Assembly (NCBI GenBank): GCA_028554645.1
Contig: JAQOOI010000013.1
Location: forward strand, 124,001 to 188,000
Source: Omphalotus guepiniiformis
Lineage: Eukaryota > Basidiomycota > Agaricomycetes > Agaricales > Omphalotaceae
Direction of reading: 5' to 3'
DNA length: 64,000 nt
A model generated the notes under the pieces. The model saw only the letters and a list, made by a program, of their open reading frames with translations, was not told the DNA's origin and did not search any database. The translations under genes were made by a program, and so were the position numbers. How positions within the stretch are numbered: position 1 is the first letter of the stretch; each line of letters starts with the position of its first letter. Shown here piece by piece: positions 1-10,595 of this stretch.

Positions 1-123
1 CAGAGTGTATACAGGTATACAGGGTGACATGTATACAGGGTGTATACAGAGTTTATATGGGTGTATACCTTGTCTGTATATACCTCACCTTGGAAACACC
101 TTCTGTACACAAGTTTGTATATA
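1..123. repeat. TGTATACAG-rich simple repeat
   Basis: The first 120 bases repeat the palindromic word GTATAC about six times, mostly as TGTATACAGG. No reading frame of interest crosses it. It is a low-complexity edge next to the hairpin element that follows. Confidence 0.6.
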
Positions 124-269
124 TTACACTGCAAGCAATTCATCATAAATTCCGTGGGAAAATGTTAAAAATATGGTGAAATAACATGAAAAATTAAACT
201 TTTTCATGTTATTTCACAACATCTTTAGCATTTTCCCACGGGATTTATGTTGAATTGTTTGCAGTGTTA
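124..269. mobile_element. Hairpin MITE-like element
   Basis: The two halves form a long imperfect inverted repeat of about 65 bases per arm. The left end reads TTACACTGCAAGCAATTCAT and the right end is close to its reverse complement (ending TTGCAGTGTTAA). No protein is encoded, as expected for a foldback miniature element. A related arm end lies at about 1097-1137 (GCATTTTCTCAGATTTTATG), so a longer related element may span 124-1137. Confidence 0.6.
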
Positions 270-431
270 ACCCCTCTGTTCTGTATACAGAGATATCAGT
301 GTCCATCTACTAGGTCCATGCAGATGCATCCTGGATGTATACACATGGGATATGCAAGATGAATTCACCTAATGTACAACTGTATCCATATACACAGACT
401 ATATACATAAATGATCCTGTTTATCATAGTT

Positions 432-830
432 TTCTTATTTGTTCAACATATAGCTAGTATATATGAATAACCAAAACATAAATTTTACCATCAGAAATTT
501 AACATTACTTTCACATATGTTTAGCATAAGTTCACAGTAATTTTCTGTCTGTTATTCTGAATCAATTTTAAATTGGTTTAGCATATTTTTCACACATCTA
601 TTCTATTTCTCTCTGTATTTAACTCTGAATATATCTTATTTGTTCAGCATATCTTCAGTATATTTGCACAAGCAAAACATGAATGTTACTTTAGAAACAT
701 TTAACATTAGTTTCACATTTGTTGGGCATGAGTTCACAGTAATATCCTGTCTATTATTCTGAATTGATTTTGAATTGCTTTAGCATAGTTTCCACACACC
801 TTTTCCATTTGTCTCTGTATTTTATGATGA
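432..830. repeat. Two-copy tandem repeat of about 200 bp, AT-rich
   Basis: Two adjacent units of about 200 bp (roughly 432-627 and 637-830) share the same order of words: CTTATTTGTTCA, AACATTA, TTTCACAT, GTTCACAGTAAT, TTATTCTGAAT and CTCTGTATTT. The units are diverged. Nothing coding is visible from 270 to 1200. Confidence 0.6.
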
Positions 831-1246
831 AACAATCATGATCTTGATTAACATAATTGCATCCAAAATTCAATATTTATTTTAAACACTTTTCCCAAAA
901 ATAATGATAAGATTTTATGGAATTTATGATAAATGATTTTTGATATTTGTTCAAGATCTGTTCACTGTAAATAACTGTGTTTGATGTTGGAGAAATGAAG
1001 GTATTGTGTTGATACAATTTACTATAATTTGAACATAATTTTAGTATCAGTAGCAAAAAAAATGATGAAAAATTTTGGTATTGATTCAATATATGTTTAG
1101 CATTTTCTCAGATTTTATGTTAAATTGTGTCCAGTGACAGTTTTGTCTGTATTGCATGCACAGATGTGCTGCCAAAACTGAATTCGTTCCCGCCTGCATC
1201 CCGTGATGCAGGCTGACAGTCCAAGTAGTTTCCTTGCAAAAACTGC

Positions 1247-2090
1247 TTGCTCCCACTGGCACATAGCAAAAGCAAGTCAAACTTGTCAAAGTCCCGAAAA
1301 ATATTATTCGGAGTGATCATCGTCATGTTCTTCCTCTCAACCGTATACATGGCAGCATCAATCGCGAATCTGATACAACTGATACGTGTATGGTTTCTTG
1401 CCGTCGATCCTCTGGCGGAGAACCCTCCAGGATATTTACCGCTTTTCAGCGCTTTGACTCTATGTAACGTGAGTTGTAGCCTCCGGATCTGCCCGGGGGA
1501 CTAGTATTCAACTACGATGTACTGATGTGCGGAAAGCATGTACTCACAGATGGTGTAGTCGTTTGGAGGGCATGGGTGTTATGTAAACACGATTTCAAGA
1601 AAGCACTAATTGTTTGTATCCTTGTTCTCACTTGTGCTTCCAGTGAGTTTTGTCCTCAAGTGGTAATTGTTTTATCAACTGACAAAACTTCACAGCGAGC
1701 GCGATAACAACCATCGTGATACGTATCGCATTGATGAGGAGTCCACTTGGTACCAACAACGCAATCGGTAACAAGATACTCGCGCGTATTATCAATATAA
1801 CACAAGTCGCTAATATATCATTCTCTTTGTTGACGAATATACTAGCTACATCGATTGTTGCGACAAAGGCTTGGTCAGCTCTAACAACTCGTTTTTCAGT
1901 GGGGGGGACTTTCCACCTCGAACCCGGATTTCCCTTGGGCCTTACTTGCAACTTACAGGAGATATCGAATATGGTTCACTTCAAAAAACGCAAGCTCCGG
2001 CCTGAAAACGACGAGACTAAAACAAATGCAGGACACGTCCTAGTGTTACTCATTGAATCGGGAGTATTTTATTGTATTTCTCTGGTGAGT
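1247..2090 (+). pseudogene. Broken copy of a multi-pass membrane protein gene
   Basis: Exon pieces on the plus strand match, segment by segment, the complete gene at 10596-12309 on the other strand. Shared words include VWFLAVDPLAE.PPGYLPLF, VLTDGVV.WRAWVLC, IVCI.L, RIALM, I.ITQVAN and VLLIESG.FYC. Introns with GTGAGT donors separate them. The 5' exons with the start codon are missing or displaced by AT-rich repeat DNA before 1240. The 3' exons after LIESGVFYC are not recognisable. The family is a multi-pass, probably seven-helix, integral membrane protein common in agaricomycetes and of unknown function. I infer a truncated, non-functional duplicate. Confidence 0.6.
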
Positions 2091-2166
2091 TCAAGTTGTG
2101 CCCCAAGTTCGATTTCAACAACAAGTTCATTAATTAAAACGATCGCAGCTTGCTTCAAGTTTTCAA

Positions 2167-2560
2167 TTACACTTTCTTGTTCTTAATATTTACACTCATA
2201 TCCTGTACAATGCCAACGCTATCCTCTTCATACACTTTCGATTTCTGCATTCTGCAAAACGAACTTCTTGCTTTCTTCGCTTCGTTGTCGGCTTTCTTGA
2301 GAATCTGTAAATCACTAGTTGGCAGAACTTGCTGTACGCGAGCAAGCAAGCGGCCGATCGTCCCAGCCAACTCGCCCTCGAGAAGTTTCTCAACGTATTT
2401 CGCCAAATATATATTCGTGGTTGGACTACTACTGTTTCGTACTTACGTTCTTCTCTTGCCATTTGAAAGGTGGCCGGAACTTTGCAGAATCAGGGCATTC
2501 AAAGGTGGAGGGATATTGGGAGACCATGACTAGAAGGGCATTTGCAATGTCATGATTTAT
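2167..2560 (-). other. Possible small coding exons, unknown product
   Basis: On the minus strand a frame starting near 2560 (MVSQYPSTFECPDSAKFRPP) ends at a GTAAGT donor. It is followed by a charged, helix-prone frame containing AKYVEKLLEGELAGTIGRL and ILKKADNEAKKA. The two could be exons of one small gene, but no clean acceptor or start decides it. I do not recognise the protein. Confidence 0.25.
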
Positions 2561-2685
2561 TCTTGTATCTCGTATCTCGTAAAGTTGCAACTTTTTGAAG
2601 ACTGAAATGCACCTCAAAGCCAGGGGCATCAACCATCACGCATACAAGTGATACATCTCCACCTTTATCCTCCCCTCCTCAACGT

Positions 2686-4595
2686 TCAACCCCCCCTCCC
2701 TCCAATAACCCTAATAACATTCTCATAAACCGTAAACACAATCCCTCCACTCATCTACAACAACAAAAGAAGGTCAATCAGTTTCTATCGGGCAAAGCAA
2801 ACCAAAAAAAAACAAAAAAAAAAAAACCTCCACTCATAACAAGCCTAGCCAACCTCGGCGTAGTCCCAGTCCAAAACCTCAACACTCCCTCCTCAGTAGC
2901 AATCCTATACGCACAATGAAACGAGTTCTTATACTGCGATCTCGCTTCGAGCGATTGCATCCTTGTTTTTACGACGCTAAAAAGGGAGGGGGGGGGCGTG
3001 AAACGGGTTAGCACCAACATCACCACAACGCCAACACCAACGAAAAAACCACAACACGCGCAACGAGAAGGAAGACACGCGGAAAACACGAGAGAAAAAA
3101 CCAAGAAACTCCAATACTCACTCAAGCGGCATAGTAGTATAAACAGTAACAAGTCCAGCAATAGCTCCAATCCCAAACGTAATCGTACTAGGTAACGTCT
3201 GACCAGGTCTCGCAGTCCCTTGGACAAATTGTTTGAGGGTGGAGTAGGTTGTGAATCGGACAGCAGAGTTGGCGCCTTGGCGCATCATCTACTGGGGGTG
3301 AAGGGGGTTAGGCGGGCGGGAGAGCGTTTTGCGGTGCGAGTGAGGGGGCGGGCAGGCGAAGAGGGTATGGGAGAGCAAGCGTTTTGTAGTGCGAGGGAGA
3401 GAGGGGCAGGCGAAGAGGGTACGGGAGAGCAAGCGTTTTGCGTTGCGAGTGAGGGAGGGGCGGGCGGAGAGGGTACGGGAGGAAGAAAGAAAGGCAAAGT
3501 GAGAAAGGCGAAGAACCGAACAAAGGGCATCAAGAAACCCCACTCACGACAGGAAACAACCCTCTATAAACCCCAAATATCCCTTCCTGTCTCACAATCG
3601 ACATCGTACCATGTACTAACCCTCTATACTGTGGGTTTGGTCTATTCGCGTCGTCGATTAATTTCGTCCTGCGCCATAGGGGGAGGGGAGAGTGTTGAGT
3701 GTTGAGTGTTGGGGCATGGAATGGGTAGAAAGGAGGAAGAAAAACACACTTGATAGTCTCCGAAGGTGTAACAGCAAATACAGCCTCCATCATACCCGCT
3801 CCAAGACCAGCTACATATCAAACCACACATTCAGATCTCAATTCCACACGCCAAACGACAAGCACCGAAACCGACATACCAACTAAACTCCTCGGCGCAC
3901 TAACTTTACCCTCCAAACCCACACCCACACCAAAACGAACATCAATTAGCCCACAAAACCCAAAACCAAAACCAACAGCTCAACAAATTACAAATCATAG
4001 AAACACACACCTCAGAATCCGCAAGCAAACTCTTAAAATGATCATAACTAACAAACCTCACACCAGCTTTAACAGCATTACCTATAACCAGCGCTGTACA
4101 TCCCGAATAAAGACCTGATATGCCTTTTGTTTGGATTGTTGAGCGGATTATTGTTACTGGGGATTGTCGCTTTTCGTGTTTTTTTTTTGTGTGTGGATGA
4201 GGGAGAAGGGAAGAAAGGGAGGGGGGAGTTAGCTAGGGTGTGAGGAGTTGAGGTGGGGGGACGGAGGTAGTACCTGTCCACCAAACTGCGATCGCGTTTT
4301 TACGAATTCAGTAGGGTAGGTTATAAACCTATGTATCCGTTGATCGCACATAAATCAGTTCCTAGCCTCGACGGCGTTCCGTTTGGTGAAGTTGAAATAA
4401 ACGACGTACGCTTCGACTGCTCCTGCTGTTGTACCTGCGATTCTGTGTGGATTGTCGTGTTAGTTAGAACGCGAGATGAGATGAGGGTGGGTGGGTGACA
4501 AGGATAAAGAGAGGGAAGGGTGAGGGGAACGGTAAGGGTAAGGGAGGGAAGGGAGCTCACAGCGAATGTATCGGATTTTCCTTCTGAAACGCCAT
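2686..4595 (-). CDS. CTP1: Mitochondrial tricarboxylate (citrate) carrier, CTP1/SLC25A1 type
   Basis: A mitochondrial inner-membrane carrier that exchanges citrate for malate or other tricarboxylates. Start ATG is at 4595 (MAFQKENPIHSL) and the stop TGA at 2686. Eight exons can be joined by GT-AG introns into about 290 residues, the usual length. The three carrier repeats are visible: AGTTAGAVEAFITYPTEFVK with KTRSQFGGQ; GLGAGMMEAVFAVTPSETIK; and GAIAGLVTVYTTMPLDVVKT followed by RMQSLEARSQYKNSFHCAYR. The P-x-[DE]-x-x-[KR] signature is present as PTEFVK, PSETIK and PLDVVK. The citrate-carrier words VRFTTYSTLKQFVQG and GTTPRLARL support CTP1 over other carriers. The last intron is flanked by direct repeats of ATGAGTGGAGG, and a minisatellite lies in another intron. 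It is arranged head-to-tail with the uroporphyrinogen-III synthase gene. Confidence 0.92.
2744..2837 (-). repeat. 11-bp direct repeats flanking the last CTP1 intron
   Basis: ATGAGTGGAGG occurs at 2837-2827 and again at 2754-2744 on the minus strand, 83 bp apart. The last CTP1 intron, with long T runs and a TTGTTGTAG acceptor, lies between. The second copy encodes MSGG, which continues into IVFTVYE. Confidence 0.7.
3316..3482. repeat. Minisatellite, about three units of ~60 bp
   Basis: Three tandem units share GAGCAAGCGTTTTG, TGCGAG, GGCGAAGAGGGTA and GGGAG. They lie in the CTP1 intron between the exon ending GLFPV and the exon starting MMRQGANS. The long open frames here on both strands are products of the repeat, not genes. 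Confidence 0.8.
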
Positions 4596-4828
4596 TTAGT
4601 ATCTTTTCTCTTCTCTCAATCCCTTATTCCGTAAACTGTAGACGTTGACGTTCTTCGCCAACACGCTTTAACGTATTACTGTAACTCTCGCGTCGATATG
4701 GCTTCCTACAACTCAAGGTGAAACCGGGAGAGAAAAGCTTAGAGGGAAGATGAGAAAATGGATGGAAGAATAAACTGCCGCCGCCGGCTTTGACGAGTAT
4801 GGAAATATATTCACAACACGTGATGGTA

Positions 4829-5815
4829 TTACACGCTACTAACAGCCCTAACCAACGCCTCCGCACTCGGTTTCGACGCAACAACATCAACACCCACACC
4901 CATCTCTTCTCTAAGAAACTTTTCCGTCGTTGGGCCTATACAAGCTATCCTCGTGCGCGTGCGTACCCGAGTGTCCGCGGGAATCCCCTGAGGGTAGGGA
5001 TGTGGTAAATCAAACCACTCGCAAAGGATTGGCCAGACGAATCTCGTTGAAGACGGAGCGAAGAATACTATCCACCACATTGTCTCTGATGTTTCCTCCT
5101 CCGATGTCGATGTAGTCGAAGTTCTGGTCTGCATGATACCCTCTAAATGACTCCTAAACCTCGTCGTCGACTCACGTGTCTCGTATACCTTTACTTCTAC
5201 CAACTCGATTTCAGGGGTGGATAGTATACGAGGGAGTGTATCGAGGTTTTTATCGCCTGTGAGGTAGAGTAGTTTCTTCTTCTTCTTCCCTTTCTTCCCA
5301 TTCTTCCCGTCCCCATCCCCGTCACTTAGGTTCCGCAGAACAAATTTCCCTAACGCCTCCGCATTCCCAGTTTCCTCCGCCCCAAGAACGTTCTCCTGCG
5401 TAGGTAGGTATGATGAATGAGGGTACTCCTCTCTCAATCCCGCCAGCGCCTCTCGTGTCGTATTCCCAACTACATAAAACGGTATCTCACCCCACCTCTC
5501 TCCCTCCGAGTCTCCCTCCCCCACCTCCTTCCCCTCAGACTCTACTAGCCTAAGAACCCTCCCCCAAGCTTCACAAGCCCTCTTACTAGTCATCAAAACA
5601 CCCTCGTACCCCGGGCCCTCTTCCTCATTACGAGTAAAACGAGTAATCATAACCTCCCTCAAGACATCCTCATTAACGAATACAGTCTCGAGAACAGGTA
5701 TACATATAGGGTCGTATGATGCGTTTCGGAATGCTGTGGTGTATTTATCGGTTTCTGGTGTTGGATCGGGGGCGCGGAGGAGGAGGATGGGTGTGGATGT
5801 GGGTGGGGGTGGCAT
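4829..5815 (-). CDS. HEM4: Uroporphyrinogen-III synthase
   Basis: Closes hydroxymethylbilane to uroporphyrinogen III with ring-D inversion, the fourth step of haem synthesis in the cytosol. It is a single exon of 328 codons starting MPPPPTSTPILLLRAPDP. Family landmarks in order: ILLLRAPD at the N-terminus; YEGVLMTSKRACEAW (the TS.RA.EA region); PFYVVGNTTREAL; LLYLTGDKNLDTLPRIL; VKVYETRES; WWIVFFAPSSTRFV; and RIACIGPTTEKFL near the end with the IGPTT motif. Length is slightly above average because of two Glu/Gly/Lys-rich loops (DSEGE, DGDGDGKNGKKGKKKKK). The start is the first ATG of the frame and sits just before the conserved ILLLR strand. Confidence 0.9.
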   Translation of the reverse strand: MPPPPTSTPILLLRAPDPTPETDKYTTAFRNASYDPICIPVLETVFVNEDVLREVMITRFTRNEEEGPGYEGVLMTSKRACEAWGRVLRLVESEGKEVGEGDSEGERWGEIPFYVVGNTTREALAGLREEYPHSSYLPTQENVLGAEETGNAEALGKFVLRNLSDGDGDGKNGKKGKKKKKLLYLTGDKNLDTLPRILSTPEIELVEVKVYETRESTTRFRSHLEGIMQTRTSTTSTSEEETSETMWWIVFFAPSSTRFVWPILCEWFDLPHPYPQGIPADTRVRTRTRIACIGPTTEKFLREEMGVGVDVVASKPSAEALVRAVSSV

Positions 5816-6712
5816 TGGTGCGAGAAGGCGTGAGTGCAGCGTGAGTGTACAGATGTAATCGACTCAGAGGTGATTGGATAACGTATCTTATCTTATCGCA
5901 TCCTGGGAGCTGCAGTAAGGACGTCATCCACGCCCCCCTGCCAAGTCGGACCGACCAACCGTACCGTCTGACTGAGATCATCGTCCTCCGTTTCCAGTTC
6001 AGCACACACTGAGAATCGTGATATAGGATTCTGATAAACGTTCGCCTCATTTCGAGCGAACGTTGCTCTGAGTTGAACCCCACAAATCGATAAGCAATAA
6101 GTACCACATTCATAAAGCTCCGAGAACACCCGGACCCTGATCGAAAAAGAGTCATATTACCCCGTGGGGTTGGGCCGGGTGACTGGTGGGGAAGATCCGG
6201 GGAAATCAAGGGGTGAGGGGATTTGAACAGTTTGTCGTTGATTACATTGACAACACTGTCAACTGTGCGATATAAATGTAAATGTTTGCGTTGCGTTGCG
6301 TTGTGTTGATTGTTACGGATACCAACCACTTCTTACACCTACGTATCTCTGTATCGACCGACGAGCAGGATGGTCATGGTAAACCAACCCTTCTTTCATT
6401 GCGGTATTCCCACAGAGGAGTTCATGCTGGTTTGGTGATAGACAGGACCTGGACATCAAGGAAGGAAAGATGATCGTGAAACTCAGAGTGCCATGGGTGT
6501 GTCAGTCCCAACAACGACTGCCAGTGTTACTGTAGGAGATAGCAGCAGCCTCAGTGATCACTCCACCGCCTCCGCTGCACACCAAAATGCTCTGAGATTA
6601 GCTTTGGGTAGTATTCTCGCACCTGTACGCACAATCCTCCTTCAACTCGATTTATTCTGGAATCGGGCTAATGTCAATTTTTTAACTTTTGATTTTATTT
6701 ACATCGTGAACA
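5816..6712. other. Intergenic region between HEM4 and the His/Pro-rich gene
   Basis: These genes diverge from here, so the stretch must hold both promoters. I see short open frames without family features and no repeat or RNA gene. A GCGTTGC repeat occurs at about 6285-6305. Confidence 0.5.
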
Positions 6713-7513
6713 ATGAAGAAACGACCGGGTGTATCAAGATCTTCGTCAGGCTCAGCTTCACCTATGGTATATCCTCCCACAAATGGGACTTCCACGCCTA
6801 CGACATCCACCACCGCAACGACCACCACGGCTGGGGCAGGTGCAGGGACAGCGGCGGGTACGATGTATCCTCATTTACATCCCTATCCACCGATTCATCC
6901 TCATCCTCATCCGCACGCGCACCCACACCCACACCCACACCCACACCCACATTCACCTCTATACACCTACCCCCACACACATAGCACCCACACCCACACC
7001 CACACGCCCTCACCGCCGTCGTTTAGTCGGTTATCACGTAGTACGAGTTTTACTGGAAGTGGGACACCACCGGCTAGTGGTGTGTCAACGTCGACAACAG
7101 GTGTTGTACCTATGTTAGGCGCTTCGCATGTTTCGGCTTCGCAAACGCAAACGCAATCACAGTCTCATTCTCACTCACAATCAACCTCCACATCACCCAT
7201 ACACTCCTCTTCACCTTCACCTTCTCCACGTCCGTGTCCACAACAAACATTCCAAAACCAGAATCCGAATTCGAATCAGATTCCTACTATCGTTCTTAAC
7301 GTTGTTACCTCCTCCGCACCCGCACCCGAACGTCCACCTCCAGTCCCATACACCGGCAATGCGAATGCTGGAAATTCTACGCATGGTCTTGACGGCGGAG
7401 CTGGAGGTTCTGGATCTTTTGGTGTTGGGGGAGTTGGAGGGAAAGCCAAGTTTATTGAGACGCTTGAGGGGAAGAGTGCTTGGGATGCGTTGATTCATGG
7501 GTCTTTTTCGTGA
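6713..7513 (+). CDS. His/Pro/Ser/Thr-rich low-complexity protein
   Basis: A single open frame of 266 codons starting MKKRPGVSRSSSG. The middle consists of His-Pro dipeptides (residues ~55-100) coded by CACCCA repeats, followed by Ser/Thr/Gln-rich and Gly-rich stretches. The C-terminus is different in character and may be the conserved part: KFIETLEGKSAWDALIHGSF at the very end, which resembles the end of other agaricomycete hypothetical proteins as I remember them. No catalytic domain, signal peptide or membrane segment is visible. Probably a disordered protein with a short conserved C-terminal motif; function unknown. Confidence 0.65.
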   Translation: MKKRPGVSRSSSGSASPMVYPPTNGTSTPTTSTTATTTTAGAGAGTAAGTMYPHLHPYPPIHPHPHPHAHPHPHPHPHPHSPLYTYPHTHSTHTHTHTPSPPSFSRLSRSTSFTGSGTPPASGVSTSTTGVVPMLGASHVSASQTQTQSQSHSHSQSTSTSPIHSSSPSPSPRPCPQQTFQNQNPNSNQIPTIVLNVVTSSAPAPERPPPVPYTGNANAGNSTHGLDGGAGGSGSFGVGGVGGKAKFIETLEGKSAWDALIHGSFS

Positions 7514-8485
7514 GGGGGGTGGGGTGTGATGGTGGGTGTGGGGTGGGTTTTTTTCGTAGTTAAGTAGGTATAGTCTTCCTTTTTCTTCGTCTGTTCTTGA
7601 TATTTTTGACGACTTCTTTTTATGATGTTCTGCTTTGTGAGCTTTTGATTTGCTTTTGGCTTTTTTATGTATGTATCGATGGTGGTGGGTGGTGATTCAC
7701 GTATAGTACGCGTTTATTTCATTTTTTGTTTATTTCAAGTTGTTGTAGGATAGGATAGGATAGTAGGGTATGGTATGGTACACACGATGTGAATTGTAAG
7801 TTTTGTTCGTTGTCTCTGTCGTGATTTTGAGGTTCGAAGGCCCGGGGTTTACGTTTGTCATTGACCATGAAGATGTCTCGTAGCCTGCCTCGTTCCTTGC
7901 AATGCTCGCGACCAGCATAGTAGGTTTGCCTAACCTGTGAATTTCGTTAAAAACAGTGTCATTGAACGTACGTGCGTGCCAAGTCCCACGAGTGAAAAAA
8001 GAAAATGAGAGTTTGGTGATTTTTTCCTTGGAATTTTTCTGTGGAAATCCAGTTTCGACCATCCACACGACTTCGGAGCGACTCGAGCTCCCAAGTCCTT
8101 GCCCAGTCTTGGGATTTTCGGGTTGTTTCGTCAACTCGAGGTCACGGTCATTGTGTCATCGCGATATCTGGGATGCTATCCCGCGAGATTTGAATCTTCG
8201 TTTGAAGGGGTTACGGTACAGGGTACGTATACACCGTAAAAAGGGAACAATGGGAGGTAGTGGTACCGGTTAAGTATTTGAAAAGCACAGCCACGCGTCT
8301 AAGCGGGTTAAGCGACAGCCACTTTCAGCCAGTGCCACGGTGTGTGGACAGAGGGACAATGCGTCTCATTACTTGGATACATATATAAATCCGCCATTCC
8401 AACTCCCTCGCAGCCTTGTCCACTTACCCAACTGTAACGTTATATTACACGCACACCCACACCCACACGCATATACTGGTGAACC
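7514..8485. other. Intergenic region
   Basis: The 3' flank of the His/Pro-rich gene and the promoter of the next gene. It contains T-rich sequence, a TAGGATAGGA repeat near 7750 and an ACACCCAC microsatellite at about 8450-8470. No supported gene is visible; open frames here lack recognisable features. Confidence 0.4.
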
Positions 8486-9248
8486 ATGACGACGACGACG
8501 ACAAGCACGACAAGCACGACAAGCACTCGTATTCAAGCTCAAGGGCAAGCTGAACTTGCTGAAGCAGATTTCCACACCCGTTACCCATCCCCACCTCCAT
8601 TCGATGAACCTGAACCAGAGAGGTATAAGTGGTATAGTCAACCGATGATGGGGTCTCCTTTTCTTTCGACTAGTGAGTGTCCTACGCGTCTCCTCTCCTC
8701 TCTTCTCTTCTCATCTCTTCTCTTCTCTTCTCATCTCCTCATCTCGTCTCGTCTCTTCTTGCCTCGTCTTACGCGTTCTGACCCCCGCTCTCGCGGTCAA
8801 CGTTGACAGTGGTAAGACAAACAACTGAAAAGTGGTTTCGATGGGATCAAAGGAGGCTGGAGCATCGTAAGTTCGTTAAGGAGATTAGGAAGGATAGGAA
8901 GGAGGCTGTTAGGTGTTGGAAGGAGGAGCAGGAGCGGGAGCAGGAGAGGATGCAGGTTGAAGCTGAGGCGGCGGCAGCGGCACAGGCGGCGGAGACGCGG
9001 GCACAGGTGGAGGCGGAGAAGAGGGGTACCGGTGGAGAGACGACGGCGCGAGAGGCGAAACGACGTGCGGAAGATGAACTTGAAGAATCGAATAATAGGA
9101 GGAAGAGAGTTAATGTTGATGTTGATGCTAGTATGGTACGTTTGTCTGGACTCTGTGTCTTTCGGTTGTATTCTTTGGAGGATCTATGTTAATAGAGATG
9201 TTTGAACAGGGAGCGCAACATGAGGATGAAGATGTTATGATGGACTAA
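8486..9248 (+). CDS. Glu/Arg/Ala-rich coiled-coil protein, three exons
   Basis: Exon 1 (8486-8672) starts MTTTTTSTTSTTSTR and ends at a GTGAGT donor. Exon 2 (8810-9135) encodes MVRQTTEKWFRWDQRRLEHR and then a long charged helix (KEEQEREQERMQVEAEAAAA). Exon 3 (9210-9248) ends GAQHEDEDVMMD. All three join in frame. The helix has heptad-like Glu/Arg/Ala spacing and is followed by KRR basic clusters (AKRRAEDELEESNNRRKRV) that could serve as a nuclear signal. No known domain. Intron 1 is a pure CT-rich microsatellite (TCTTCTC repeats). Confidence 0.7.
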
Positions 9249-9606
9249 ATTGGGACTTTCGACGCGATAAGACGCGATGGGTGTGGGTATACTACATATT
9301 ATTATATCGACTATGTGTACCGTTTATCGTTCCCTTTTCCACCAGAAAAGATACCCTCATGTTCATCGCGGTCTGTATACCGGTCGTGTTTCTCGTTGGG
9401 CGGAAGCAGCGGTTTCGGTTGAGAGGATAGGAAGAGGCGGCGGCGTGATTGGAGATTCGTCTTGGAAGGTCTGTTTATTTTTGGAATAGGCCATTCGGCG
9501 TAATGTCATATATTTTGAGCACAAAAATGAAAGAAAATGCACTAGAAATACAGTTCTAATAACTTGAATCGAGATATCCTTGAGATGCAGAAGAGACTCG
9601 GTGGCT

Positions 9607-10194
9607 TCAAGCAAAGATGGTTTCGTATTCAGAATGCTGCACACCTGTAAATCTTATAAGTACAATCGCAGCAAACCAAATAAAAGCTATATACACACCT
9701 TCCAACCTCAAAAGCTCCTTCGCCCTCTCCTCAAACCGCCCCATAACCAACCCCTGCTCAAAATCCATCACCGGTCTCCCATCCTCACCATACTCAAAAA
9801 CCCCAACTCCCTCCTGCGTAATAACAATAAACTGATCACACGCTCCTCCCTTCTCAGGTCTTCTCTTTCCATGAAAATTAACCTTAATCCCACCAGCCTC
9901 TTTCACTCTCTCGTCTAAAGTTATCAAGCAATTCGCTTCGTCCCAACGACTAAATGTTATTAGGTCTTCGCCACGCGAAGCGAGGAGTCGGTTGGCCCAT
10001 TTGAAAGCTTCTTCGTCTGTGAGGATGAATCCACCGTAGATACGACGTCTTGTACGTCCACGACGAGTCTGAGCTGCGGGCTTGGGCTCGGAAGGAGGTT
10101 CGGAAAGCGTAGATGATCTGAGGGGTGTGACATTGGTGAGTGGTGTTGTAGGAGATAGTGCGTACTGGATATTATTAGCAGAGTCGGAGGACAT
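9607..10194 (-). CDS. Array family, copy a (orphan ~150-aa protein)
   Basis: First and only minus-strand member of the family. Start ATG at 10194 gives MSSDSANNIQ. The splice at CA|GTACGC removes intron 1 and joins to SSTLSEPPSEPKPAAQ. Then come a basic patch (RRGRTRRR), the core YGGFILTDEEAFKWANRLL, LITLDERVKEAGGIKVNFHG and CDQFIVITQ, and after intron 2 the tail GVQHSEYETIFA. Both introns lack in-frame stops here, so the unspliced frame is 195 codons. Unlike other copies it reads DFEQGLVMGRFEER instead of DP.QKLVPGPYEER. No signal peptide, membrane segment or known domain. The basic patch could be a nuclear signal. Function unknown. Confidence 0.75.
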   Translation of the reverse strand: MSSDSANNIQYALSPTTPLTNVTPLRSSTLSEPPSEPKPAAQTRRGRTRRRIYGGFILTDEEAFKWANRLLASRGEDLITFSRWDEANCLITLDERVKEAGGIKVNFHGKRRPEKGGACDQFIVITQEGVGVFEYGEDGRPVMDFEQGLVMGRFEERAKELLRLEGVYIAFIWFAAIVLIRFTGVQHSEYETIFA

Positions 10195-10225
10195 GATGGT
10201 GATGGGAAAAGATGAAAATTGTCTG

Positions 10226-10267
10226 ACGCGTTTCGCGGTGGCACGGTAACGTGAAGGGGATCACGTG
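10226..10267 (-). promoter_or_regulatory. CACGTG and ACGCGT boxes of copy a
   Basis: CACGTG at 10262-10267 (68 bp upstream of the ATG) in the context TTCCAGCACGTGATC, and ACGCGT at 10226-10231. CACGTG is the E-box bound by bHLH factors; ACGCGT is the MluI cell-cycle box bound by MBF in yeasts. Function here is inferred. Confidence 0.6.
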
Positions 10268-10595
10268 CTGGAAAGTCCGAGCGGAACCCGGCGTAATCGT
10301 TGCCCCACTCAATATCTCCAGGTTCATAGAGGATAGTAGTACGCAACAGACTTACTTAAGTAAGTGCTACACTTTGCTAGGCTGAAGTCTCAAGAGTTCA
10401 TATTTTGTCTGAGGACCAGCAGGCATTCAAGAACAAAAAATTCTTTGCATAAACAGTGTGGACACTGCGAGGTCGCTCTACGTTTGGCACACAGTGCAAT
10501 TCAGAGTCCAATTTCATCATGTTATAGATCGTTGGCCCCGCATGAATGCTCCCCGCCCCTCGCGCACTGAACCCGGATGACACTGTAACTTTCAC

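Noticed and set aside
3220..3705. Long open frames on both strands in the CTP1 region
   Set aside because: They result from the 60-bp minisatellite in a CTP1 intron; the carrier exons explain the coding signal.
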